This document shows positions 1 through 10,019 of a stretch of 64,000 bases of DNA, one piece after another. The stretch comes from Gongronella butleri (lineage: Eukaryota; Mucoromycota; Mucoromycetes; Mucorales; Cunninghamellaceae): NCBI GenBank assembly GCA_025201375.1, contig JAIWZP010000049.1, positions 62,001-126,000 of the forward strand, read 5' to 3'. Each line of letters begins with the position of its first letter. Positions within the stretch are counted from its first letter, which is position 1. Made by a program: the position numbers and the translations under genes. The notes beneath the pieces were generated by a model that saw only the letters and a program-made list of their open reading frames with translations, did not search any database and was not told where the DNA came from.

Positions 1-42
1 TTTTGGCTAAATTTGCTCTTTTTTCTTTTTTTCCTGGAATAG

Positions 43-1371
43 TTACTAGCGAGCCCGTCGACGATCAAGCCGAATTACATCAAGAGCACGAATCTGGGGT
101 ATTTGGAGGCGGTGCACGAAGCGATGATGCAGGTGAGCCCGTTGACGGAGCTGATGCGGTCGGTGGGCGTGCCACCCAAGGATGGGAGCTGGATTGGTCA
201 GGCCGCCATGCTGCGGCAACACAGCGTCAAGGTGGATCTCGTCGCGGAACACGAACGCGTGTGGATCAAGATCATTGCGCGCAATGCAAAGGCGTTTCGG
301 CACGAAATGGCCGGATTGGAACTATGGGGCGATGATGACAGTGACAAAGAAAATGATGAGACTGGGCTATTAGGCGATGACGACGACAGTAGCAGCAACA
401 GCGACAGTAGCGACAATGAGGAAGATGGTCATCGACATGGGTTGCGTGCGGCCAAGACCCCGAGTATGGAAGATTTGCCGATTTTCAAAAGGGCGCGACA
501 CTATTTACGTGCGGCACATGCGCATCGCGTTCACTTCAAGGAGCCAATTGTGATGTTTGCTTTCTTGCGCATCCGACGAGACGAGGATCCGTTTGTTCAG
601 CGGATTATGCCGAAATTAGAGGAAATGGGGATCTGTGTGTACATGCAGGGCGATCCAGGTGGCATACAAGGCGCGTACAAGGCACCCATCCAGCGCATTT
701 TCCCCCTGGACGACACCCGATCAACAACGCCGCATCTGAATTTGGACGTCAGCACGGTTTTGGCCATGATTTCCGAATTGTCCCATCATGTATGCAGTCC
801 GGATCACATCCAGGGCGAGCCCCTCAAGAACCAGGCCATTGCCGAAGCCTCGGCCCCCGTCCTTGCCCCGCTCGCGCGCATCTTGCAAGGAAAGAAGCTT
901 TTCATGACCCAATGCGCGTTTGAACGATTGCGCGATATCATGAGCCTTGTTGCAGGGCCGCGCGAAAGGCAGCGATACCAGCAATTATTCCCCAATCCCG
1001 GACAAAAGATCTACAACACCACAGACACACGCGACGCGCCAATCAAGGGCCTGGACGACAATGACGACATGTGGACTCGCCTCGGTCACCCACCCACCAT
1101 CACCATCATTCCCAACGACCCCACCCCGCGCTTCCTCGGCCTCCTCGAGGGCGCTGGAAACTCAAAATACGTCAATAGTGGCAGAAAAATACGCACGCGC
1201 TTCACAGACTACCACGCCACCATCTTTGGCACAGGCGACAAACTCCAAATGACAACGGTCACTGCCATCCAATGGATGGACCACGCACTCACAAAGGCAG
1301 GCATCACAGACACATTGCTCGTTGTCCACGACGCACGTTCATTAGCCGAAGAAAAGATGAACGCCGCATGA
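43..1371 (+). CDS. DUF1308 family protein (C7orf25/UPF0415-like), 5' truncated by window edge
   Basis: The reading frame is already open at an intron/exon border (AG at 41-42) and continues to TGA, giving the C-terminal ~442 residues. The early segment with the KSTNLGYLEAV motif, the following VDLVAEHERVWIKIIARNAKA block, and the later DVSTVLAMISELSH and FTDYHATIFGTGDK blocks match the DUF1308 family (human C7orf25) as I know it. The biochemical function of that family is not established. An acidic/serine insert (about residues 105-140 of the visible part, rich in D, S and N) is probably disordered and lineage-specific. No catalytic motif is apparent. The preceding ~40 bases are T-rich intron, so the N-terminus and start codon lie outside the window. 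Family identity is fairly secure; cellular role unknown. Confidence 0.8.
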   Translation, partial: LLASPSTIKPNYIKSTNLGYLEAVHEAMMQVSPLTELMRSVGVPPKDGSWIGQAAMLRQHSVKVDLVAEHERVWIKIIARNAKAFRHEMAGLELWGDDDSDKENDETGLLGDDDDSSSNSDSSDNEEDGHRHGLRAAKTPSMEDLPIFKRARHYLRAAHAHRVHFKEPIVMFAFLRIRRDEDPFVQRIMPKLEEMGICVYMQGDPGGIQGAYKAPIQRIFPLDDTRSTTPHLNLDVSTVLAMISELSHHVCSPDHIQGEPLKNQAIAEASAPVLAPLARILQGKKLFMTQCAFERLRDIMSLVAGPRERQRYQQLFPNPGQKIYNTTDTRDAPIKGLDDNDDMWTRLGHPPTITIIPNDPTPRFLGLLEGAGNSKYVNSGRKIRTRFTDYHATIFGTGDKLQMTTVTAIQWMDHALTKAGITDTLLVVHDARSLAEEKMNAA

Positions 1372-2183
1372 TTTTTTTTTATTTTTTTCATTGTTGTACA
1401 TAGAGTGCCATGTTGACAAAGAAAAATCATAGAAAGCGAGCATTTTTGTCCTTTTTTTGTTTGTTGCAATGAAGGGGTAGGGGCGCGGGGCGGGAGTACA
1501 AGCGAGTCCCATGACAATTGATTAAGTGTGGAATGAAATGGATGAGATGGGGCTTCTCAAATAAACGTGGTAAGGGGGGAAAAAGAGGCGCGGGGATAAA
1601 TCAACGCGGCCCCTTTCACCGTTTTTCGCGCGCTTTGATCTGGTTTCTTTATATGATAATCGCCCATCCCTTTATCAATGGCACCTCAGTCGCAGGACAA
1701 TGGACGTCCAAAACGATGGATGTGCTCGGTTGCGAGGACAATGGCTCTGTAAAAAAAAAAAAAAAACAAGAAAAAAAAAGAAAATGAGAGTGAACAAAAA
1801 AAAGGGGTATTTATCGCCCTACCGTGTGCTGCGCGTGCCATTGCTCGCAGAATTCGCAAGCCGCATGCACACTGGCAGATTGGATGGCAACGTTCATGAC
1901 GTGAAATGAGTTAAATGAATAGAAATAAAATGAAAAAAAGAAGAAAAGGCAAAAGAAAAAAGAAAAAAGAAAAAAAATCCATTGGCAGGTCCTTGGGTGC
2001 TTTCATTTCCATGATGAAGGTGGTGCAACCTCGAGGGAACCCGCGAGCGACCTTTAGGGCGCGAATGCCTTTTTGGGACCCCGCAAAAAAAAAAAAGCGA
2101 ACAATGAGGCCGCGATCCAGAGCTTGGCAATTTTCGTTCTTTTTTTTTCTCTCCTTGCCCTTTTTTTTTTCTTTTCCTCAACC
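1372..2183. other. Intergenic: 3' flank of DUF1308 gene and promoter side of VAMP7-like gene
   Basis: No gene is supported. The stretch holds A and T runs (for example about 1751-1766 and 1955-1977) and a T/C-rich tract just before the next start codon. Short open frames here are lysine- or phenylalanine-rich by-products of the homopolymers. Confidence 0.6.
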
Positions 2184-3424
2184 ATGTCCCTCATATACGG
2201 TCTCGTTGCCCACGGCTCGACCATCCTGGCCGAGCACACAAATAGCTCGGGCAACTTTGCTACCGGTAAAAACACCGAGAAAATAGAAAAAAATGAGATA
2301 AACCGCAACGAGCGCCCTTGGACTCACGACAAACGACTCTCTTGCCAGTGACCCAAGCTATTCTTGAAAAGATCCCACCCAACAACTCCAAGCTGACCTA
2401 TGTCTACGACCGGTAAAACAGGACGGGTGCATGAAACAATTGCGGAGAGAGCGACGCATGAGGGGAATAAAAGGCGTGTGCGTCATGCGCGATTGTTGTT
2501 TTTTTTGTTTTTTTTTCTTACACGTTGACCCCGCCCAGATACCTTTTCCACTATATCTGTGAGGATGGCATCACGTACATGTGCATGGCGGATGATGCCT
2601 TTGGTCGCCGCGTGCCTTTTGCCTTTTTGCAAGACCTAAAGGACAAATTCCTCTCGACTTATGGCCGCGAACGCGCTCTCCACGCGCCGCCCTACGGTCT
2701 CAATGAATTCTCCAGAGTCATCGCCAAGCAAATGGTAAGAGAGTGAATGCCAAGTGGACACCGATTGTCGTCTCATCTTTCTCTCTTTTTTTGCGATTTT
2801 AGGAATACTTTTCGACAAACCCAAGCTCAGATCGACTCAAACAAGTGCATGGCGAAATCGAGCAAGTCAAGGATGTCATGGTCCACAACATCGGTAAGGA
2901 GACAAGATGCATCAGAGGGAGGGATCGATTGCGCTTGTGTGACCTTGGACTGATCTCCTCCCCTCCACGTGTCTCACCTCTTTTTCAGAGCGGGTTTTGG
3001 AGCGTGGCGAGCGCATCGAGTTGCTTGTGGACAAGACAGACAATCTGAACCAGCAGGCATTTGCTTTCAAGAAGCGCAGCACCCAACTCAAGGTATAATT
3101 GCGCGCCAAACAGCCCAATTGACCGTACTCACTCCCCTTTTTTATTTTTAGCGCGCCATGTGGTGGAAAAACACCAAGCTTATGTGCATGATTGTTCTCG
3201 CTTGCTTTGTAAGCCATGCCAGCCCCGGTCGGAAACGTCGTCGCCTTACAATTGTCCGTTTTTTCGTTTTTTTTTTTAGTTGATCACCTACTTTATTGCC
3301 GCCTCAGTGTGTGGATTCCCAGGTACAATCGGAGCAGAGCGGCTTGAAATGTGTCGCGTCTGCGAGACACGTGTACTTACCTTTCTTTTTGTTTGCTTTA
3401 GCCTTTGGCGACTGTCGTGCCTAG
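2184..3424 (+). CDS. VAMP7: VAMP7-like longin R-SNARE, 8 exons
   Basis: Exons 2184-2265, 2349-2412, 2539-2734, 2803-2893, 2989-3092, 3152-3208, 3280-3322 and 3402-3424 join in frame to 219 aa. Residues 1-115 form a longin domain (MSLIYGLVAHG start, central ITYMCMADD and FAFLQDLKDKF segments). Residues ~122-182 form an R-SNARE coiled coil; by alignment to VAMP7/VAMP2 the zero-layer arginine is R150 in the VLERGERIELL segment. A C-terminal membrane anchor starts near residue 188 and a short luminal tail ends in CRA. This is a tail-anchored v-SNARE for fusion at vacuole/endosome and for exocytosis. Length matches metazoan VAMP7 (~220 aa), unlike the divergent yeast Nyv1. An AATAAA signal lies 52 bp after the stop. 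Identity is strong; the exact trafficking step is inferred from the family. Confidence 0.93.
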
Positions 3425-3475
3425 CGAAACGAGCGTTTTATTTCCCAATTTCCACAATATGACCTAACCAATTCG

Positions 3476-3481
3476 AATAAA
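3476..3481 (+). promoter_or_regulatory. Polyadenylation signal AATAAA (VAMP7-like gene)
   Basis: Exact hexamer ~50 bp downstream of the VAMP7-like stop codon, in an AT-rich 3' flank. Confidence 0.6.
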
Positions 3482-4004
3482 AGAATATCCATTCCCGTCT
3501 CATGAAACAAAACAGCGATCAGTATTCAATTCGGGGCAATATGGCGGGCAAGATCGCATGTAAAACGATCTAATCGCAAGTTTCTCGGCAAATGCCTTGC
3601 CGAACTCCATTTTTTATTGCACGATACGCGACTAATAGACGTCCAACTCATCCCCAACACATTTTTCATGTATCAATTCAAGAGATCTCGCGTGCGGCTA
3701 TAAAAGCAGCTAAAACGCATCTGTATTTAAAGATGGCTGGCTGCCGTATGATCCGATCTCCCTCGAACCTGGGAAGAATCAAGGCTTTGAGTCCATCATC
3801 CACTAGTTTAAATTCGGGACTATTGGGATGAGCCCGTCAGAAAAAGTAATAAAAGTCCTTGACTTTAACGATAAATCAACTTGGGTTTGCTAACCAGGCA
3901 ATGCTGGGCTCTAGAACCCACACACACCCGAAATAGCATATCACAAACTACCTGGGACGTAAATTTTCAGCTTGTACAAAAGTCACTAGCGCGTCAGAGC
4001 GCAA

Positions 4005-4715
4005 ATCAAATTTTAGCCATGGCCAGCTCTCAAAACAAAAAATGAAATTCTAGGTCCTCAGAACTGAGCCAAACTTGAACAAAAGAGAGTTCATTTGGAG
4101 AAACTCACAAAGCAAACGAAAACGAGCACGATTCATCTGGCCTTTGTCGAGAAATAGATGATTCATGATTTAATTTCAAACGCGAATAGCATGGGAAAAA
4201 CGCATTCATAGAACCGCGCTGACGCGTCCAATGGCAAGAAAGAGTGATGTCAAGTGCTTGGATTTCAGAAGGAACAGACGCGTGTCACGAGACGTCTGAC
4301 GCGGTTCAGCGCGCGTCGAAAATCACTATGAATTTAAAAGCGCGTTAAAAATGCCAAAAGCATCACTTTTTTCGCTGATCACCGATGCCAACATACGCAG
4401 GTAGCCATTCTTTTACCGATAGTGTGAGTTTCGTCAAGATACAAGCACTTTTCGTTGAGTTGGTATTGAGTCGAAAATAAAGCCCAGAACGTAATTTGCG
4501 CCCGAACCAGCATATGGATCTCCATTTTTTATTGCATTTTTTCCCGTAATTGCGGTGCCTTCACATGATGGAGCAAGTGGCGTGGTGATCTGGCGACCAA
4601 AATATCACGATTTTCGGTGGATCGACCCTATCCCTTGGAAAATCCATGCTTTTCGAAAATGGTGATTGCGCGCCATCCAGCGGTCACAGCAGCCTCGGGG
4701 TGGGCTCGTTTGAAC
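4005..4715. repeat. Dispersed repeat family A, copy 1 (~0.7 kb)
   Basis: Aligned by eye to 8884-9595 and 45210-45930. Shared landmarks in order: ACGCGAATAGCATGGGAAAAA, a TGACGCGTCCAATGGCAAGA block, CAGACGCGTGTCACGAGACG, GCGCGTCGAAAATCA, a CATACGCAG block, GAGTCGAAAATAAAG, a GGTGCCTTCA block and GGTGATTGCGCG. No open reading frame is conserved between copies and no terminal repeats were seen, so it looks like an old non-coding or decayed element. Borders are approximate. Confidence 0.75.
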
Positions 4716-5056
4716 GAGAATACTCGGCATTGTTAATTAGTACATGAAAACATCATTTTTAGTGTGCGTTTTCATCGACAAGCAACCAAAAACAAACTAA
4801 AAAAGCTAAAAGGACGATTTCTCGGCAACTGCTTACTCGATCTATAATTTTTTAATGAACAGTACAAAGATGATTTCGATGTACTTTCTGCTTATATATA
4901 TCTGAACATCACTCTCGTTCATGTCCTTTGGCCGCTTAAAACTAAAAGTATAAGGTAAAGCAGCTTTTTCACGCGACTCGCGCGGGTCATGATGCGTGTA
5001 GCCATTCGGGGCCAATATGCCTTTTTGAAATGAAGACTAAATTTGGCGAATTTAAC

Positions 5057-5197
5057 GCGTATTCAAGCGTATTCAGGCGTATTCAACACGTATTTAGCCC
5101 GTATTGGGGCGTGTTCAGGCGTGTTCAGGCATATTCAACGCGTATTTTGGCGTATGTTGTTTTGGGCGTATTCAACCCGTATTCAGACGTATGCAGG
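5057..5197. repeat. Degenerate tandem array of ~10-bp GCGTATTCAR units
   Basis: About 13 units resembling GCGTATTCAA or GCGTATTCAG follow each other with small substitutions (CGTATTTAG, CGTGTTCAG, CATATTCAA) and a few 1-6 bp insertions. A minisatellite-like array; no function is indicated by the surroundings. Confidence 0.75.
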
Positions 5198-5579
5198 CTC
5201 TGTCACAATACCCAGCAAGTCGTCAGGAACACCTTCAATTTATGCCACAGAGCATAAAATAGCCAAACTCTCTCTTTTAGTCCTCCTTTTCGTCAAAATT
5301 ATCGCCAAACGCACCCGTTGCCGGCGTTGTTGGAGCAGTGCATTCAATAACACCCATCTGATCTATCCGAAATCTACCATAAACGCTATTCTTGCTTGCA
5401 ATTCCCAAACAACGCTAAATCTATCCCTCTTTTGACGTATTTCGTACGATACAAGTATAATTGCAGCGTCGTTGATTCGCGACCCTCACACAGCCCACCC
5501 GTGCCTGCTGCGGAAGCAAATCCAATTTGCCTACATATCCTGTTTTTGACGCATTTTCATTAAAAAAACACAAATCGTT

Positions 5580-6144
5580 TCAATGGTCATCTAGAGGCAA
5601 GGCGTCAAACGCCATCTTGAGCTCCTTGATCTTCATGCCAACCTTGGCCTGCACCTCATTCCGCAGCTCGTCGGAAGGCAGATCCTTGAGAAAGCCGTCG
5701 TATGCGTCCAGGCAATCCTGCACGGCCTGTTTCGCGCCATCATAGTCTTCCTGATAATACACAGATCCGTGCGATTCCTCGGCGTATTCCATCTGCATCA
5801 AAAACAACGAAAATGAGCAAATTGAACCGCCCAATTTGCCCTTTTAGCTCCTTGGTCGGCCAACGAGCTTGCTCCTTTATCTATACCTCGTCTTTGGCCA
5901 CGCCAAACAGATCTTCCACTTCGTTCATGGCCGCTTCCATGTTCTCCTTGGAGTCGAGCGGCTGCGACCGGCACGGCAGCGTGGTCGTCAAAGTACGTAG
6001 CGGCTGGCCTGCGGGATACGAAGCGAAAAAAATAACAAAAAAAGCGTGAATAGACTAAGATAACGAGGCTGTTGCTTGGCGCGTTTTACCTTTGAAAAAG
6101 AGAAGCTTGGGCTGGACCGCGGGTCGCTGGACGCGCGTGACCAT
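5580..6144 (-). CDS. Small conserved-looking protein of unknown function, 3 exons, 129 aa
   Basis: Exons (minus strand) 6144-6090, 6008-5887 and 5792-5580 join in frame with GTAAAA/GCAG and GTATAG/GCAG borders to 129 aa. The N-terminus (MVTRVQRPAVQPKLLFFKGQ) is basic and could be a targeting peptide. Residues ~40-125 are acidic and predicted helical, with EVEDLFGVAKDE, EDYDGAKQAVQDCLDAYDG and AKVGMKIKELKMAFDAL segments suggestive of a helical bundle. I do not recognise the family. It is divergently arranged with the DGK1-like gene across ~730 bp. The start is the only ATG in frame before the first intron. The exon structure is supported by frame continuity over all three exons; function is unknown. 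Confidence 0.7.
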
Positions 6145-6874
6145 GTGAATGTGTGTGCGCAGCAGGGCAAAGCGTGGCAAAGGCATACGTTATGCGTCGG
6201 TGTGGGAGAAGAAGAAGAAGAAAAAAGACAGAAAAGAAGAAGCAACGCCCGCCATTTCGGCCGTTCAAGAAGCTTGGGCCGCTTTTGAGCATCCCATTTC
6301 ACGCTCCGAGCGCACCAGTGTCGGGGTTTCACTCGACCCAGTTTGCGGGCGGCCTAGTCCATGGCAATAGCAGCAATGAAATGAACCATTGCGTCTCGTA
6401 TACGACAAACAGACTAGTTTATGCTCATTTTGATAGCACCTCAGAAGATACCGGCCACGGAAACGTGCAATTGAGTCGCGTCGTGCAGCGTCCGACGCGT
6501 CAGTAACGCGAAGAAACAAACAAAAAAAAAACAGAACGAATTGCCGTTTAGCCCTGATTTTGCAATAATCGGCTCGCCCTGTGATAGTCTCTCTTCGCGA
6601 AAAATAAATAGGGAACAGGCAGGACCATGAGATGAAAAGGACTGCATGGCCTGGTCGGCATCATGATCCATCATTTTTTAAAAATAACAAAAAATGGGCA
6701 ATTTATGCCAAGATGTAGCAGAGTAAAAAGCACGTGGAAAGGGACAAGCAAGCGGAGATCCAATCCGGGGAGCTCAAAAAGCGGCAATTGTCACTTTTTG
6801 CTTATGCTTGCATTTTCTTTCTATCTTTTTTTTTTTCTTATTTTTGCCCCCTTTCACCTTCCTTCCTTTTTGTT
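6145..6874. promoter_or_regulatory. Divergent promoter region
   Basis: This gene-free interval separates two divergently transcribed genes and must contain both promoters. I see a GAAGAAGAAG purine tract near 6207, several A/T runs and a T/C-rich tract directly upstream of the plus-strand start. No classical TATA box could be assigned. Confidence 0.45.
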
Positions 6875-8034
6875 ATGGTCCGATCTCGCAAGGTGCCGAC
6901 AAAAGGCAAGGTTTACATGAACGGTCACGCCAAAAAGGCGTCGGTGGATGGTCGTTTTGGGCATATCCAACCCACAGGCAGCTGGGAGGTGCCTCGCAAG
7001 TTGTATCACTACTCCATAGGTAAAAAAAAAAAAAAAAGAAGGAATTGACGCTGACCGGTCGCGCTTGGTTGCTGAATTTTTGTCGTTTTCAGGTTTCTTG
7101 GTGCTTTATCTGTTTGTGCAAGGCTTTGACACGGCGGTGATTTGGCCGCCGCTTGCTGCGTTTCTATGCGTGGTCATGACGGCCGAATTTATGCGTTTCC
7201 GTGTCGATTGGTTCAATGTGCTCTACTGCAAAGTGCTTGGTCCCTTGATGCGCAAGAGCGAGGTGTCGACACGGTACAATGGCGTCGTCTACTATCTTAC
7301 TGGTAAGAGGGAAAATGCAAAAAACGCAAAAAGTAGCGAATGTGATCGCATGACACCCTTTTTCCTTTTTTTGTGATGCTTTGCCATGTGCAAAACGGGG
7401 AAAGGGAAGGGAGGGGAGGGAGCGGGGTACACGAATTGGGGTTTGGCCTGTCAATTTGCCCCAAATTGAGCCCTTGTTTTTGTGTTTGTCTCTCATAGGC
7501 TGCATTTTTGTGCTTTACGTGTTTCCGCGCGACATTGCTGCGCTTTCGATCATTTACCTGTCATGGACGGACCCGACGGCGAGTATCTGCGGGCGGTTAT
7601 GGGGCCGCTACACACCATCGCTGATGGGAACCAAGAAATCGGTCGCAGGCTCGACGGGCGCCCTCGTGGTCGGCAGTCTGGTGACCTACTACTTTTTCGG
7701 CGCTTGGCAATATACAGGCCCGTGGTTCACCCCGGCCAGTCTGCCCACTTTCGTGCCTGACGCCTTGATTGTGCCCCAGGGCCCCGCCATGCCCACCACC
7801 GCATTCCCGCGATCGTATGACCCACACCACGCGCCCTTTGCGTCGCCCTCCAACCCCTCGCCTTGGCTACCGCTGCCGCTCCCCCTCGTGGCCCTTTATG
7901 GTGGTCTGGTGAGCGCCTTCTCGGAATTCATTGGCGACAGCCTTGGTCTGGACGACAACCTGACCATCCCCATTGTCAGCGCCGCCCTCCTCTGGGTCGG
8001 CTTTGCTCTTGGAAACCACATGCAATGGATCTAA
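6875..8034 (+). CDS. DGK1: CTP-dependent diacylglycerol kinase (Dgk1-like), 3 exons
   Basis: Exons 6875-7019, 7093-7302 and 7499-8034 join to 296 aa. The protein is a multi-pass ER/nuclear-envelope membrane enzyme of the CTP-transferase/Sec59 superfamily that phosphorylates diacylglycerol to phosphatidate with CTP. Visible signatures are VPRKLYH just before the first membrane segment (the Arg-Lys pair is important in the family), TRYNGVVYYLTG, then SWTDPTASICGRLWG with the conserved Asp and Gly, followed by KKSVAGSTGALVVG. At least six hydrophobic segments are present. A proline-rich insert (about residues 200-245) precedes the last two membrane helices. Dolichol kinase (Sec59) is the main alternative, but size and the RKLYH/KSVAGS motifs favour Dgk1. 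An AATAAA lies ~200 bp after the stop. It controls phosphatidate supply for membrane growth (family knowledge). Confidence 0.9.
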
Positions 8035-8230
8035 TGCCACCCCCTGCCCCGACTTTTCCATTGCTGATTATTTGTAGATTCTCCCCTCTCTCTTTTATTG
8101 CTTTTTTTTTTTGTTTTTTTGCCCATGATTCCCCCTTTTTCGGGCGGCTGAGCGCCCTCCCTTCTTCTCTTTTTATAACTGTATAGAAATGCAATTGTCA
8201 TCCTTGTAAGCATCCATTGGCAGCGCCAAA

Positions 8231-8236
8231 AATAAA
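8231..8236 (+). promoter_or_regulatory. Polyadenylation signal AATAAA (DGK1-like gene)
   Basis: Exact hexamer about 200 bp after the stop codon, before a ~25-base T run. Confidence 0.5.
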
Positions 8237-8267
8237 GAAAAAGCAAGCTCTTTTTGCAGTGCTGCGC

Positions 8268-8302
<35 letters not shown>

Positions 8303-10019
8303 ACCTTTTCTGGCCACCAAAGGCCTCATGTGTCATAAGCGACAAGGTCGAGTGTGACCCGATCTCTTTTTTTTTTGCCAGTAACAAGGTATAAGTTGGA
8401 GTCCTTAATGACAAGCAGCCAGCCAAAAATCCAGTTTCTTGATTTATTTACGCGACGGATCGTGCAAGACGCGTGATTCTTTTGCGATCACCAGCATTCT
8501 AGGGCGCGCCTGGTCGAGATCCACGCGACTACATTCGCTTCAGGACGCGTGGACGCGAAAGGGCGTATTAATTCACCAAAAAAGAAGAGAAATTGGGCAT
8601 GCTTCCATGCTGACTAACCTGGCCATGCTACGCTTCACAATCTGGCCCTAATAAAAATTGACCGCGGCCGTGCAAGCGCGCTTCGCTCAAAGTTTCAAGC
8701 TGATCGCGTGTCTTTTTTCCAGTCTCAAAGCGTGACTTTGTGCCAAACTCTTATTTTTAGCTGCTGGTCGCCATCGAGGTTTGTCTAAAGACAACGTATG
8801 TGGGCTCAACTCGGTGTCTAACGCGGTGATGAACGCTTCTCGTTCCGGTTTCGTGGCTGTACCTTGAAATTTCATCGACAACAAGCAAATCACAATTTCG
8901 TCATGGCGAGCCTCGAAAACGAAAATTGAAAAAAGAGGTCTCTCGATTCCCACCAAACTTGCACAAAAAGAACCCTTCCAGGGAGAAACCACGAAAAATG
9001 CAAAATAGAACCGGGATCAGTTACTGGTTGTCGAGCTTTGAGCCATTTAAGATTTAGTTTCAAACGCGAATAGCATGGGAAAAACACATCCATAGAACCG
9101 CGCTGATGCGTCCAATGGCAAGAGAGACGTCAAGTGCATGGATTTTATAAGGAACAGACGCGTGTCACGAGACGTCTGGCGCGGTTTAGCGCGCGTCGAA
9201 AATCATTATGAATTTAGAAGCGCGTCAGAAATGTCAAAAACATTGCATTTTTCACGGATCACCGACGCCCACATACGCAGCGAGCCATTCTCTTTCTGAT
9301 GACATGTGTTTCTCCGAGATATAGGTACTTTTCGTTGAACTGACCTTGAGTAGAAAATAAAGTCCCAGACCTATTTTACACGCGAGCCGGCCAATGGACC
9401 TCCATTTTTTATGGCATTTTTGCCCATCAATGCGGTGCCTTCACGTGATGGAGCAAGTGGCGTGGTGATCTGACGACCTAAATTTCACGAATTTCCGGGA
9501 GTCGACTGGACCCCTACGAAAACTTCTGATTTTAGAAATGGTGATTGCGCGGCATCCAGCGGCCGCACCGGCCCAGGGGTGGGCTCATTCGAACGGCAAA
9601 AGCTTGCTTGGTTCATTCAGTTTAACAACAAAGGTATTCATTGCGATTTCACGTTCAAACAGCCACAAAGTCAAGCAATTCGGAAAAAAATGCGCATACC
9701 ACTTGTTTTGTCGACTATCGACCCTTGCTCACCGACAGCAATGATGGGTATGCTTTCAGGACAACGTTACCAAAGCAATCTTTGACCGGGTCAAATAGAA
9801 AAAAAGAAAGAAAAAGCAAGTACTTTTTTTTTATTTGCTGATTTTTTTGAGGTGTGTATTATTATTATAAGCAGCAAAGGGAAGCATTTTTTTGGGGGAA
9901 GGGGAAACGAGATATGTATAAGATGTAAGGCAAGAAAAAAAAAAAAAAAGGAAATACAATGGGAAAGGGGAGGAGGATACGCATTTCTGCTAGCGATGTG
10001 TCATTTTTTTTTGACCGAT
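8237..10019. other. Convergent intergenic region with T run and repeat copy 2
   Basis: Lies between the 3' ends of two convergent genes. It holds a T run (about 8278-8302), many ACGCGT motifs around 8450-8570, and repeat family A copy 2. No gene is supported. Confidence 0.55.
8884..9595. repeat. Dispersed repeat family A, copy 2 (~0.7 kb)
   Basis: Same orientation as copy 1 and the closest to it in sequence. The core from the ACGCGAATAGCATGGG block to GCGCGTCGAAAATCA differs by only scattered substitutions and small indels. The right part shares the CACGTGATGGAGCAAGTGG block and the GGTGATTGCGCG segment. Borders are approximate. Confidence 0.75.

Larger units (their letters stand above)
3482..5579. 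other. Gene-free stretch with dispersed repeat and decamer array
   Basis: No convincing gene. It holds a copy of the dispersed repeat (about 4005-4715) and the degenerate decamer array (5057-5197). The remaining sequence is AT-rich with scattered ACGCGT motifs. The next gene (minus strand) ends at the right border. Confidence 0.6.

Noticed and set aside
3755..3785. tRNA T-arm-like CGAACCTGGGA (minus strand), also near 54945
   Set aside because: The required T-stem pairing and the conserved C61 are missing, and no cloverleaf could be built around either site.
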